NCBI GenBank assembly: GCA_020632755.1
Contig: JACKEY010000010.1
Span: 62,001-126,000 of the forward strand
Direction of reading: 5' to 3'
Length of the DNA stretch: 64,000 nucleotides
From: Alphaproteobacteria bacterium
GTDB lineage: Bacteria; Myxococcota_A; UBA796; UBA2385
A program made the translations under genes and the position numbers. Under the pieces are notes generated by a model. That model saw only the letters and a program-made list of their open reading frames with translations. It made no database searches and was not told where the DNA came from. Positions 17,112-26,377 of the stretch are shown one piece after another. The number at the start of each line of letters is the position of its first letter. Position 1 is the first letter of the stretch.

Positions 17112-19966
17112 GGCACCGCGACGTACCGCACGCAGCCCATGGAATCGTCCAGGCCCAGGAAGGTCCACGCCGAGGCGCTGCCGCTGCTGGCGTCGATGAC
17201 GCCGAGCCCGCAGGTCGAGCCCGCGTCGTCGAAGCCCACCAACACGCGATCCGCGTTCTTGGCGCCCGCGATGCTGTCGGGCCGGTCGTAGCCCATGTCG
17301 ACGGTGGCCTCGACGCTGATGGCGCTGCCGCTCGACACGATGTGCACGTCGCCTTCGATGTAGGCGGCGACGGCGACCTTGTCGTCCCACAGGGTGGCGA
17401 CGCCGGTCGTGCGGCTGGCCACGGCCAGGTTGTGGGTCGGCACCAGGTCGTAGCTGTCGCTCACCGTGATGAAGTAGCTGTCCAGCCGGCCACAGCTGCT
17501 GCTCGACCCGCCCGGGCACTCCAGGTTGCTGAAGTTGCTCGACACCACGACCCGGTCGTCGAGGAAGGCCACGCCCGACGCCGATGCGTAGAACAGGCCC
17601 TCGATGCGGCTGACCGAGCCGCCCGAGTACTCGTAGACGTCGTAGATCGGCTCGTAGCGGGTCGGCGTGTAGAACCCGGTCTCGTCGTAGGTTGCCTGGG
17701 TCAGGCCGTCGCGGTCGCCGTAGATCTCGTAGGTGGCGATGGCGATCTCGCCGCCGAAGGGCGACACGGCGACAGCCAGCGGCTCCTCGGCCGCGCCCCC
17801 GTCGGCGGTCGTCAGATCCAGCGTCGACACCAGGCTCGGCGGCGACGTGGTCGTATCGAACATCACGACGGTGTCGTCTTCCTGGCAGGTCGCGAACAGC
17901 ATGTCGAAGGACTTGTCGAAGGCCAGCCCGCGGGGATCCAGGCAGTGCCCGGCCCCGAAGTAGGTCACGGTGCCGTCGGCCAGGGCTTCGCCCAGCTGCC
18001 CGTCCTCGGAGAACCAGGCGCGGGTGCCGGCGGCCACCAGCCCGGTGGGCGCGCCGAACAGGTCGACGATCTTCTCGGCGCCGTCCATGGCCTCGCCGAC
18101 CTCGGCCGACGGCGAGAAGCGGTACAGCGCGTCGTCGGTCAGGGCCCAGGCCTGCTCGCCCTGGCACCAGTCCATCGCGGCATCGAGCCGCGGCGTCGCG
18201 CCGCCCTCGATGGGCAGGTACAGCCAGTGTCCGTCGTCGCGGAAGGCCTGGCAGAGCGGCGGGTCGGTGGCGTCCCAGTCGTCGGCGCCGGTGCCCGGCC
18301 GCAGCATGCGCACGGCGTGCTCGGCGCAGGCCCCGCAGCGGGCTTCGTTCTCTTCGTCGGTGCCGCCGGCCTGGCAGGCGTCGCGCAGGGCCCCGAGCTC
18401 GCTCTCGCTGTCCGCGGGGTCGCCGTCGAACACCTCGCACCAGTGCGCCGCCCACCCGACGTGGAAGGTGCGGCGGATGGCGTCGACGTCCTCGGCCTGC
18501 TTGGCGTCGCCCTCGACCTCGCCGAGCAGCACGGCCGGCGGCGGATCCAGCACCCGCAGGCCGTCTTCGACCCGGTGCAGGTAGCCGTCGTTGCGCAGGG
18601 TCCCCAGGAACTGCAGGTCGAGCAGATCCCCGTCGTCGCGGGTGATGCGCAGCTCGGCCAGCTCGGTGTTCTCGTCCTCGGCGCCGGGGCGCAGGCTGAC
18701 GGCGTCGGCGATGATCGCCATGCGGATCAGCTCTTCGCGGGTGGCCGTGAGCGCGGTCTCGTACTCGGACAGCTCGCCCGGCAGGATGGGGACGGCCCGG
18801 CCGATGATCCGCAGCGCTTCGGCTTCTTCGACGCCGTCGACGAAGAAGGTCTCGACCAGGCCGGTGTACCAGGCCAGGTCCGACGCCCGGTGGGTGAAGC
18901 AGGCGGCTTCGGTCGGCGCGACGCCGTCTCCCGCCGCCGTCATGCCCAGCGCCTCGGCGTCCCCAAGCGCGCCCAGCACGGCGTCCACGCCGCCCTGGGT
19001 GCACATCCGCACGCCCTCGGCCTGGTACAGCCCCATCTCGTCGACGTAGTAGTCGCCGACCATGTTGCCGTCCTCGACCGGGCACTCGTCGCCGCCGATG
19101 TAGGACACGTCGATGTGCGGCGCGCACATCGGGTCCGCCAGCCCGGTGAAGGACTGGTGGCCGTGGATGATGCCGGAGATGCCGCCGACGACCAGCGCGG
19201 TCCACATGGGCGACAGCGAGGTGTAGCCGGTGATCGGCACCCAGTCCTCGGGCTGGGGCGAGCCCCAGCGCTGCCAGGTGTGGCCGGCGCTCCAGGTGTC
19301 CTGCAGGTAGTGGTGGCCGACGCCTTCGAAGGCCAGGGCCTCGAGCTGGCACTGCTGCCGGGCCAGGTCGGCCAGGTCGCGGGTCTCGGCGGACAGCCCG
19401 CCTTCGACGGACGCCTCGAGGGCATCGAGCGACGCGTCGAGCTCGACACAGCGCCCCGCCGTCGCCAGCGCCAGCTGGTGGTACCAGTCGTAGGCGGCGT
19501 AGCTCTGCGGCGGGAAGTGGGTTGAGTTGAGCGCGCCCATCCAGCCGGTGAACTTGAAGCAGTAGTCGGGGTCGATCTCGACGATGCTGTCGTCCAGCGG
19601 GCAGCGCTCGTTGCCGAGCGCCCAGCCGGCCAGCGACCAGGACACGTCGGGCAGGTTGGCCCACTGCGACATGTCGATGTCGCGGGACACCTTGGCCCCG
19701 GTCTCGGCCCAGGTGTCGGGCATCAACAGCGACGTGAAGCCGTCGGTGGACCGCCCGCCCAGGCTGTAGACGTCGAAGGTGAAGGTCCGGTCGGACAGGC
19801 CGGCCGCGTCGAGGTTGTGCTCGTACAGGCCGCTGTGCTCGCCGCCCCAGATGGCGCGGGCGGCGTCCTGGCCTTCTTCGTGGGCGCCGTGGCCGGGATC
19901 GGTCCACGCGACCGTGCCCGCGGCCACACAGGCCAGGGTGGCCAGCCGGACCCGCCGCGACGTCAC
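17108..19966 (-). CDS. Exported zinc phospholipase C/S1-P1-like protein with propeller tail
   Basis: 952 residues starting at GTG 19966, whose GTGA overlaps the stop of the upstream lipoprotein gene. The signal peptide is VRLATLACVAAGTVA. The N-terminal third contains FEGVGHHYLQDTWSAGHTW, which resembles the G-x3-H-x3-D-x4-H metal-binding helix of zinc-dependent phospholipase C and S1/P1 nucleases. Further His occur nearby (IIHGHQSF, MCAPHIDVSY). The C-terminal 400 residues look like a beta-propeller of strand repeats (LAVAVSPFGGEIAIATYE, VRYVAVP end). Many Cys suggest disulfides. I infer a secreted metal-dependent hydrolase with a binding platform; phospholipase versus nuclease cannot be decided. 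Confidence 0.75.
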   Translation of the reverse strand: MTSRRVRLATLACVAAGTVAWTDPGHGAHEEGQDAARAIWGGEHSGLYEHNLDAAGLSDRTFTFDVYSLGGRSTDGFTSLLMPDTWAETGAKVSRDIDMSQWANLPDVSWSLAGWALGNERCPLDDSIVEIDPDYCFKFTGWMGALNSTHFPPQSYAAYDWYHQLALATAGRCVELDASLDALEASVEGGLSAETRDLADLARQQCQLEALAFEGVGHHYLQDTWSAGHTWQRWGSPQPEDWVPITGYTSLSPMWTALVVGGISGIIHGHQSFTGLADPMCAPHIDVSYIGGDECPVEDGNMVGDYYVDEMGLYQAEGVRMCTQGGVDAVLGALGDAEALGMTAAGDGVAPTEAACFTHRASDLAWYTGLVETFFVDGVEEAEALRIIGRAVPILPGELSEYETALTATREELIRMAIIADAVSLRPGAEDENTELAELRITRDDGDLLDLQFLGTLRNDGYLHRVEDGLRVLDPPPAVLLGEVEGDAKQAEDVDAIRRTFHVGWAAHWCEVFDGDPADSESELGALRDACQAGGTDEENEARCGACAEHAVRMLRPGTGADDWDATDPPLCQAFRDDGHWLYLPIEGGATPRLDAAMDWCQGEQAWALTDDALYRFSPSAEVGEAMDGAEKIVDLFGAPTGLVAAGTRAWFSEDGQLGEALADGTVTYFGAGHCLDPRGLAFDKSFDMLFATCQEDDTVVMFDTTTSPPSLVSTLDLTTADGGAAEEPLAVAVSPFGGEIAIATYEIYGDRDGLTQATYDETGFYTPTRYEPIYDVYEYSGGSVSRIEGLFYASASGVAFLDDRVVVSSNFSNLECPGGSSSSCGRLDSYFITVSDSYDLVPTHNLAVASRTTGVATLWDDKVAVAAYIEGDVHIVSSGSAISVEATVDMGYDRPDSIAGAKNADRVLVGFDDAGSTCGLGVIDASSGSASAWTFLGLDDSMGCVRYVAVP

Positions 19967-20478
19967 TTCGCCACCCCGGGGAAGCAGGTCGGCGACAGGG
20001 CGAACACGTCGATGTAGGCGTCGAAGCCGGTCTTGCCGCCGGCCACCGCATCGCTGAACGCGCTCTTGCAGGCCGTCGGGCAGCAGGGGCCCTCGGTCCA
20101 CGGCTCGTCGGTGCCGCAGGTGGGCGCTTCGGACACGCAGCGCTCGTGGTCGCCGCCGGTCTCGTGCAGGCAGGCGCTGATCGTGCTGGCGCAGTCGGCC
20201 CAGGCGGACAGGGCGTCGTCCAGGTCGGGGTCGACCTTGAGCGGCACGCCGCCGTGGTTGTCCTCGATGCCCTCGAGCAGCTCGTCGGGGATGGCCTCGA
20301 CGAAGCTGTCGTCGGGCGGGATCGCCGTGCCGCCGTCGCCGCCCGAGTCGGTGTCGGTGCTGCCGGTCGTGTCGGTGGTGCCCGTCGTGTCGGTCGTGCC
20401 GCCGTCGCCGTCCACGCCGTCGCCGGGGCCCTTGTCGGACCCGCAGGCCAGCAGCAGTGCGAGCAGCATGGCGTTCAT
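19963..20478 (-). CDS. Small Cys-rich lipoprotein
   Basis: 171 residues. MNAMLLALLLAC is a lipoprotein signal (lipobox L-L-A-C). A 35-residue linker of Thr/Asp/Gly/Ser follows, with tandem TTDTTG units. The C-terminal domain of about 110 residues has eight Cys (ADCAS, SACLHE, ERCVS, PTCGT, GPCCPTAC, PTCFPG), so it is probably disulfide-rich. The stop overlaps the GTG start of the zinc-hydrolase-like gene downstream (GTGA), which implies co-translation and probably a joint function at the outer membrane. I do not recognise the domain. Confidence 0.8.
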   Translation of the reverse strand: MNAMLLALLLACGSDKGPGDGVDGDGGTTDTTGTTDTTGSTDTDSGGDGGTAIPPDDSFVEAIPDELLEGIEDNHGGVPLKVDPDLDDALSAWADCASTISACLHETGGDHERCVSEAPTCGTDEPWTEGPCCPTACKSAFSDAVAGGKTGFDAYIDVFALSPTCFPGVAK

Positions 20479-20573
20479 GGGACACCGCCAGCATACCGCA
20501 TGGTGTCGCGAAGCGAGACAGCTCGGCGCAGATCGCCTTGATCCCGGCCTGCGAGCCGTGCTCTGCTCGATGC

Positions 20574-21269
20574 ATGCAGTCCCCTCGCCTCGTCGTCCTC
20601 GCCGGCTCCCTCCTCGGCAGCCTCCTCCTCCTCCCCGCCTGCGCGCCCGAGCCTCCCCAGGTCAGCGCCATCGACCCCGAGAGCGGGCCGCCCGGCGCGA
20701 CGGTGACCATCTCCGGCGTCAACCTGACCGACGGCACCAAGGTGCGGCTGGGCGGCAAGGACCTGGCCGGGCTGGTCGTGACGCCGCCGGGGACCATCAC
20801 CGGCACCGTCCCGGACGGCCTGTCCGCGGGGCCCGTCGACCTGCTGGTGAAGAACGACGCCGGCACCGTCAGCCGCAGCAAGGCCTTCGAGGTCGTACCC
20901 GCGGCCCCCGCCGACCCCTGCGCCGACGACCTGCGCCGCATGACCCACATCCCGAGCGACGGCAGCGTCGTGAAGATCGACCTGTACCGCGGCGAAGACG
21001 TCGATCGGCAGCAGATCTCCACCCGCGACATCACGGGCATCGAGGTCGAGCGCACGAAGGGCGCCAAGGGGCTCTGCTCGGCGATCTGGCTGCGCACGGG
21101 CCAGGCCCGGGTGCTGTTCGACGCCCAGGTGGATCACGATCTGCGCGAGCAGGCGCAGAAGATCGCCAACGGCCTGGGCAAGCCGCTGTCGGTGACCCGG
21201 GACGAGGGTCCGGAGGAGGGAGCCGGCGCGGAGGAGGCGGGCGCGAAGGAGGCGGGCACCGGCGGCTGA
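20574..21269 (+). CDS. Lipoprotein with IPT/TIG domain
   Basis: 231 residues from ATG 20574. The signal LLGSLLLLPAC gives a lipobox (L-P-A-C). Residues about 28-105 are a classic IPT/TIG immunoglobulin-like fold: P-QVSAIDPESGPPGATVTISG, then TDGTKVRLGGKDL, GTITGTVPDGL and GPVDLLVKNDAGTV. The C-terminal part (DVDRQQISTRDITGIEVERT) is an unassigned small domain ending in an Ala/Glu/Gly tail. IPT domains are protein- or glycan-binding modules on the surface. It lies divergently from the lipoprotein gene at 20478, sharing about 95 bp of upstream DNA. Confidence 0.83.
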   Translation: MQSPRLVVLAGSLLGSLLLLPACAPEPPQVSAIDPESGPPGATVTISGVNLTDGTKVRLGGKDLAGLVVTPPGTITGTVPDGLSAGPVDLLVKNDAGTVSRSKAFEVVPAAPADPCADDLRRMTHIPSDGSVVKIDLYRGEDVDRQQISTRDITGIEVERTKGAKGLCSAIWLRTGQARVLFDAQVDHDLREQAQKIANGLGKPLSVTRDEGPEEGAGAEEAGAKEAGTGG

Positions 21270-21311
21270 GCCCTCCTGTGCGACCATGCGGATCCCCGAG
21301 CGGAGGTCCGC

Positions 21312-23081
21312 ATGTTGCCCGAATTGCCCCAGGACGCCCGCGACCGGCAGGCCCGCCGCGACCGGCTGGCCCGCGCCCGGGAGCGCGTCGCCATCTCGAC
21401 CGCGTGGCCGCCCGGCGTGGCCACCCTCGCCACCCTGCCGCTGCGCGATCAGTTCCCGCCGAGCTTCCTGGCGCGGCTGCAGGTCGTCGCGCTGGAGCTG
21501 GCCGGCAACCACGCCAGCATCGGCTTCCGCGACGACGGCCTGCGGGGCGCCCTGCGCGAGTTCGTCGAGGGCTTCGAGCTCGAGATCCCCAGCAACGGCC
21601 TGCACGCCGCCGCCCTCAAGGCGATGCGCAACGAGCCGTCGACCCGCCCGAAGGCGTGGGACGAGTGGCACCGCTACTTCGCCGCCTTCGATCCCCCGCC
21701 CCTCGTCCAGACCCTGCACCGGGCCCACCACGACGGGCGCACCTGGGACCGGGCCTTCGCCTGGCAGCGCATCGCGGGACCCAACCCGATGATGCTGCAC
21801 CGCATCGACGCCCTGCCCGACGCCTTCGCCGTCGACGGCGCCGCCTTTGCGCGGGCCGCGGCCCACCACGGCTGGGGGGCCGACGACGGCCTGGACGCCG
21901 CCCTGGCCGAGGGACGCGCCTTCCTGTGCGACTACGCCGCCCTGGACGGAGTCCGGACCGGCAGCCACGCCGGCGTGCAGAAGCACATCGCCGCGCCCTT
22001 CGCCCTGTTCGTCGCCGAGCGCGGCGGCGGTCCGCTGTGGCCGGTCGCCATCCAGTGCGCCCAGCGTCCGTCGGCCGACGACCCGGTCTTCACGCCGGCC
22101 GACGGCTTCCGCTGGAACATGGCGCGCAACGCGGTCCAGGCCGCGGACGCCTGCATGCACGAGGTCGTCGTCCACCTGGCCCGCACCCACCTGGTCATGG
22201 AAGCCGTCGACCTGTGCTGCGAGCGCGAGCTCGACGTCGACCACCCCCTGCACATCCTGCTGCGGCCGCACCTGCAGCACACCCACGCCATCAACCACCA
22301 GGCGCGGGACTACCTGATCGCCCCCGGGGGCATCGTCGACACCCTGTTCGCGCCCGCCATCGACGAGACCGCGCGGCTGGTGCGGGCGGGCATCGACGGC
22401 TTCGACCTGCAGGGCGCCGTCCCCGACGACGCGCTCGGCCGGCGGGGCCTGCTCGACGTCGACACCCTGGCCCAGCACCCCTACCGCGACGATCTGCGGA
22501 CCCTGTGGCCGGCCCTGCGGCGGTTCGTCGACGGCTATGTGCGGCTCTACTACCGGGGCGAGACCGACGTCGCCGGCGACGGCGAGCTGCGGGCCTTCGT
22601 CCAGGCGCTGTCGGCCGACGACGGCGGGCGGCTCCGGCCGCTCCGCCCGGTCCACACCCTCGACGAGCTGGTCGATCTCTTCGCCTGCATCGTGCTGACC
22701 GCGTCGGCCCAGCATGCCGCCGTCAACTACAGCCAGTGGCCCTACTTCAGCGTGCCCGCCAACGCGGCCGGGGCCCTGTGGCGACCGCATGTGCGGGCGG
22801 ACACCCCCGACACGCAGCAGGTCTGGCTGGACCACCTGCCGCCCTGGGACATGGCCGGCCTGCTGTCCGACACGGTCAAGCAGCTCTCCGCCATCCAGGT
22901 GAACACGCTCGGCGCCTACGACCGGCGCGACTTCGTCGATCAGCGGGTGTGGGACCTGGTCGAGACCTTCGACCGCGACCTCGCCTGCGTCCAGGACCGG
23001 CTCGAGCAGCGGGACCGCGACCGCTTCCTGCCCTACCCCTTCCTCCAGCCCCACCGGGTCCCGGCCAGCATCCACATCTGA
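21312..23081 (+). CDS. Bacterial lipoxygenase (non-heme iron dioxygenase)
   Basis: 589 residues, preceded by GGAGG six nt before ATG. It oxygenates polyunsaturated fatty acids to hydroperoxides. The iron ligands of the family are all visible: H283 and H288 in HEVVVHLARTHLVMEAV, H468 and N472 in AQHAAVNYSQWPYF, and the C-terminal Ile589 (PASIHI). Conserved surroundings include HPLHILLRPH followed by a Thr-x-Ile-Asn-like stretch (HAINHQARDYLI). There is no N-terminal PLAT domain, so this is a catalytic-domain-only mini-lipoxygenase. No signal peptide is evident, so it is probably cytoplasmic. It lies 63 nt upstream of the antiporter gene and may be in the same transcript. The stereospecificity cannot be read from sequence by eye. 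Confidence 0.95.
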   Translation: MLPELPQDARDRQARRDRLARARERVAISTAWPPGVATLATLPLRDQFPPSFLARLQVVALELAGNHASIGFRDDGLRGALREFVEGFELEIPSNGLHAAALKAMRNEPSTRPKAWDEWHRYFAAFDPPPLVQTLHRAHHDGRTWDRAFAWQRIAGPNPMMLHRIDALPDAFAVDGAAFARAAAHHGWGADDGLDAALAEGRAFLCDYAALDGVRTGSHAGVQKHIAAPFALFVAERGGGPLWPVAIQCAQRPSADDPVFTPADGFRWNMARNAVQAADACMHEVVVHLARTHLVMEAVDLCCERELDVDHPLHILLRPHLQHTHAINHQARDYLIAPGGIVDTLFAPAIDETARLVRAGIDGFDLQGAVPDDALGRRGLLDVDTLAQHPYRDDLRTLWPALRRFVDGYVRLYYRGETDVAGDGELRAFVQALSADDGGRLRPLRPVHTLDELVDLFACIVLTASAQHAAVNYSQWPYFSVPANAAGALWRPHVRADTPDTQQVWLDHLPPWDMAGLLSDTVKQLSAIQVNTLGAYDRRDFVDQRVWDLVETFDRDLACVQDRLEQRDRDRFLPYPFLQPHRVPASIHI

Positions 23082-23144
23082 GACCCCCGTCCGCCGGGCC
23101 CGTCCTGTGCGACACTCCGCCCCTCCTCCTCCCGCGGAGCCGTC

Positions 23145-24608
23145 GTGGACCCAGCCGTCGCCGCCGATCCGACCTTCCTCTCCCTGGTCCCGGCGCTCGT
23201 CGCCATCGCGCTGGCCTTCGCCACGCGCCAGGTCGTTCCGGCGCTGTTCCTGGGCATCGTCAGCGGCAGCCTGGTGCTGTGGTACCAGACCGGCGACGCC
23301 AGCAAGGCCAACTTCATCAGCGAGTTCTTCCTGCCGGCACTGGGCAGCAAGGGCTACGCCAAGATCCTGCTCATCTACCTGTGGTCGCTCGGCGGTCTGC
23401 TGGGCCTGTGGGAGAAGACCGGCGGGGCCCTGCACTTCGCGCGGGTCGTCGGCGCCCGGGTGGCCAAGGGCCCGCGCAGCAGCATGTTCTTCGGGTGGAT
23501 CCTGGGCTGTGTCTTCCACCAGGGCGGCACCGTCAGCACCGTGCTGGCCGGCACCACCGTCAAGCCCGTGGCCGACGCCCACAAGGTCAGCCACGAAGAG
23601 CTGTCCTACATCGTCGACAGCACCGCCAGCCCCGTCGCCACCGTGCTGCCCTTCAACGCCTGGCCGGCCTACGTCGCGGCCCTGGTCGCGGGCACCATCC
23701 CGCTCATCGCCGACGAGAAGGCCGGCGCCGCCTGGTTCCTCGAGGCGATCCCCTTCAACTTCTACGCCCTGTTCGCCGTCATCGGCACCCTGCTGTTCGC
23801 CTTCGAGCTCGTGCCCGTCTTCGGCAAGATGAAGCGCGCCCGCGTGCGGGCCCGGACCACCGGCGCCCTCGACGCCCCCGACAGCAAGCCGATGCTGCCC
23901 AGCAAGGACCCGGGCATCGACCCCACCAACGCGGCGGCCAGCGGCTACGCGCCGAGCCTGCTCGACTTCCTGGTGCCGATCGGCGTGCTGCTCGGCATGG
24001 CCGTCATCCCCTACGTGCTCGGCCGGCTGGGCGTGCTCGAGAACGGCGACTGGATCAACGAGGCCTTCCTGTGCAGCGTGCTGTCGGCGATGGCCGTCGC
24101 CTTCGCCCGCGGCATGAAGGTCGGCGAGATCATCGACGGCTTCGTCGAGGGCTGCCGGTCCATGACCATCGGCGCCATCGTGCTCGGCCTGGCCGTCACC
24201 ATCGGCACCGTCACCAAGCAGCTCGACACCGCGGCCTACCTGGTGTCGGTCATGGGCGACGCCTTCCCGATGGTCGCGCTGCCGGCCCTGCTGATGGGCC
24301 TGTGCATGTTCATCGCCTTCGCGACCGGCAGCTCCTGGGGCACCTACGCCGTCGTCTTCCCCGTCGCGCTGCCGCTGGCCTACGCCGTCAACCCCGACCC
24401 GACCTACCTGCACATCTGCTTCGGCGCGGTGCTGGGCGGCGCCGTGTTCGGCGACCAGTGCTCGCCGATCAGCGATACCACCATCCTGTCCAGCATGTTC
24501 ACCGGCTGCGACCTGATGGACCACGTCAACACCCAGATGCCGCTGGCGCTGGGGGCGGCGGCGCTCGGGGCCATCGCCAGCACCGTCAGCGTCGTGCTGC
24601 TGGTCTGA
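23145..24608 (+). CDS. NhaC-family sodium/proton antiporter
   Basis: 487 residues starting at GTG 23145 behind GCGGAG. It is a cation antiporter of the NhaC superfamily with about eleven membrane segments. Signatures are GWILGCVFHQGGTVS, the paired TVLPFNAWPAY, FIAFATGSSWGTYAVVFPVA and AVFGDQCSPISDTTILSS. The last two are the symmetry-related family motifs, with Asp residues in the membrane. It probably exports sodium or exchanges another small ion or amino acid; substrate preference within the family varies. The two genes downstream follow at 10 and 13 nt, so they probably form an operon with it. Confidence 0.93.
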   Translation: MDPAVAADPTFLSLVPALVAIALAFATRQVVPALFLGIVSGSLVLWYQTGDASKANFISEFFLPALGSKGYAKILLIYLWSLGGLLGLWEKTGGALHFARVVGARVAKGPRSSMFFGWILGCVFHQGGTVSTVLAGTTVKPVADAHKVSHEELSYIVDSTASPVATVLPFNAWPAYVAALVAGTIPLIADEKAGAAWFLEAIPFNFYALFAVIGTLLFAFELVPVFGKMKRARVRARTTGALDAPDSKPMLPSKDPGIDPTNAAASGYAPSLLDFLVPIGVLLGMAVIPYVLGRLGVLENGDWINEAFLCSVLSAMAVAFARGMKVGEIIDGFVEGCRSMTIGAIVLGLAVTIGTVTKQLDTAAYLVSVMGDAFPMVALPALLMGLCMFIAFATGSSWGTYAVVFPVALPLAYAVNPDPTYLHICFGAVLGGAVFGDQCSPISDTTILSSMFTGCDLMDHVNTQMPLALGAAALGAIASTVSVVLLV

Positions 24609-24618
24609 GGAGGCCGCC

Positions 24619-25716
24619 ATGCTGTCCGTCTTCGCCCTGATCTCCGTGGGCCTGCTGGCCGCCTGCAAGGACGGGAGCGGCGGCGAGAGCGGCGTGCCCG
24701 GAGGCGACGGCGGGACCGACGGCGCGACCGACAGCGGAGGCGACAGCGGCGGCGGCGTGCCCGAGACCGCGCACTGGATGGCCGACGTGTTCCCGGCCGG
24801 CGACACCACGGCCTTCGGGCGCATCCTCGTCCCTGGCGGCTTCAACTCCTCGTCCTACGCCTGCGCCCGCGAGAACGGCATCTCGCCGGACTCCCCCGAC
24901 ACCGTGCTGTTGTTGTGGGGGGAAGGCGACGGCAACGAGGAGTACCGCGAGCGCATCGTCGGCTGGTCGAAGACCCAGGACCTGAGCATCGGCGAGCAGC
25001 TGCAGGCCGGCGTCCGGTTCATCGAGATCAACCTGACGGTCAAGGACGGCGCGCTCGTGACCTGGCACAGCGTCTACGGCGTGCCCGTGGCCGTCGTGCT
25101 GTCGGACCTCGTCGCGTTCGCCGCCGCGTCGCCCGACGAGATCGTGCTGCTCACCTTCGGGCTCTCCGTGGACGAGGCCGACTGGGGCCTGTTCGGCGAC
25201 GCCGTGACCACGCCGCTCGTCGAGGGCACGTCGCTGTGCGACCTGGTCTACGACGGCGCCGAGGACATCGCCGACGCCACCCTGGCCGACATCCGCGCGT
25301 CGGGGCGCAACGTCCTGTGGGCCCCCGGCGGCGACCTGCGCGCCTGGCTGCTCGAGCGCGGCGACTGCCCCCTGTCCAGCGGCGACAGCGAGCGCGCCTG
25401 GTCGATCACCGACACCACCACGGGCGTCGAAGAAGCCCTGGCCGCATCCGTCGACAGTCGCGATCCCGCCAAGGTGCTCATCAACGACTTCGTCTTCTCG
25501 CTGGGCGGCGCCGAGAGCGCCTTCGAGCAGGCCAGCTACATCGCCGAGTACAGCGGCCAGCAGGAAGCCAGCATCGCGCTCGGCTTCGCCGGCGACTTCC
25601 CCGCCCGGCTCATCGACACCTACGACGCCGACGGGAACATGAACATCTTCGCCGGCGCCTTCATCCAGGACACCGACCTGGTGGCCGCCGCCATCGCCCG
25701 CAACCGCGCGCGCTGA
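24619..25716 (+). CDS. PI-PLC X-like lipoprotein lacking the first catalytic His
   Basis: 365 residues. The signal LISVGLLAAC has a lipobox (L-A-A-C) and is followed by a Gly/Asp/Ser linker to about residue 47. The remainder looks like a PI-PLC X/phosphodiesterase barrel. VPGGFNSSSYAC matches the family LPGTHNSxxY block. SIGEQLQAGVRFIEINL matches the GVRYxDLR metal block. LVTWHSVYGV matches the second catalytic His block. The first His is Phe here (GFNS instead of THNS) and the metal Asp is Glu. If the alignment is right, the enzyme is altered or inactive and may be a binding protein. It sits in an operon with the NhaC antiporter and a methyltransferase. Confidence 0.75.
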   Translation: MLSVFALISVGLLAACKDGSGGESGVPGGDGGTDGATDSGGDSGGGVPETAHWMADVFPAGDTTAFGRILVPGGFNSSSYACARENGISPDSPDTVLLLWGEGDGNEEYRERIVGWSKTQDLSIGEQLQAGVRFIEINLTVKDGALVTWHSVYGVPVAVVLSDLVAFAAASPDEIVLLTFGLSVDEADWGLFGDAVTTPLVEGTSLCDLVYDGAEDIADATLADIRASGRNVLWAPGGDLRAWLLERGDCPLSSGDSERAWSITDTTTGVEEALAASVDSRDPAKVLINDFVFSLGGAESAFEQASYIAEYSGQQEASIALGFAGDFPARLIDTYDADGNMNIFAGAFIQDTDLVAAAIARNRAR

Positions 25717-25729
25717 CCTCGGAGCCCCC

Positions 25730-26362
25730 GTGACCCGACCCAGCTGGGAAGACCACTACCAGTCCGACCGCCTGCCCTGGGACACCGGAGTGCCCGACCC
25801 CGCCCTGGTCGAGCTCGTCGACCAGGGCGTCCTGCCGGGTGGCCGCGCCCTCGAGCTCGGCTGCGGCACCGGCACCAACAGCCGCTTCCTGGCCGCATCC
25901 GGCTGGCAGGTCGTGGCCGTCGACCTCGCCCCCACCGCCATCGCACGGGCTCGAGCCGGCAGCGAAGGGCACGACATCCACTTCGCGAACGCCGACATCC
26001 TGGCCGAGCCCGGCGCCGACAGCCCCCTGCAGGCCGGTCCCTTCGACCTCGTCTTCGACCGCGGCTGTTTCCACTGCTTCGAGGCCCCCGCCGACCAGGC
26101 CCTGTTCGCCCGCCGCGTGGCCGGCGCCCTGCGCGTGGGCGGCGAGTGGGTCAGCCTCATCGGCAGCACCGAGGGCCCCGCCCGCGACTTCGGCCCACCG
26201 CGTCGCTCCGCCCGCGAGGTCCTGGCCGCCGTCGAGCCCGTGCTCGCCGTCGTCGAGCTGCGCGCCCTCGCCTTCCGCGACCTGCCCGACGCCGCCGCCG
26301 CCTGGCTCGGCCGCTTCCGCCGCCGCGAGATGCCGGCCCAGCCCTCGTCGCGGCGGGGGTGA
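25730..26362 (+). CDS. Class I SAM-dependent methyltransferase
   Basis: 210 residues starting at GTG 25730, 13 nt after the previous stop. The N-terminus WEDHYQSDRLPWDTGVPDP is typical of the small thiopurine/TehB-like subgroup. Motif I is RALELGCGTGTNSRFLA, motif II ends in VVAVDLAPTA, and the motif IV region is DLVFDRGCFHCF. The fold is therefore a complete Rossmann methyltransferase. The substrate is probably a small molecule; thiopurine, tellurite or halide-type acceptors occur in relatives, but none can be assigned. It ends the operon beginning with the antiporter and is followed by the 53-bp repeat array. Confidence 0.9.
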   Translation: MTRPSWEDHYQSDRLPWDTGVPDPALVELVDQGVLPGGRALELGCGTGTNSRFLAASGWQVVAVDLAPTAIARARAGSEGHDIHFANADILAEPGADSPLQAGPFDLVFDRGCFHCFEAPADQALFARRVAGALRVGGEWVSLIGSTEGPARDFGPPRRSAREVLAAVEPVLAVVELRALAFRDLPDAAAAWLGRFRRREMPAQPSSRRG

Positions 26363-26377
26363 GGGGCGGGAGAGCGG

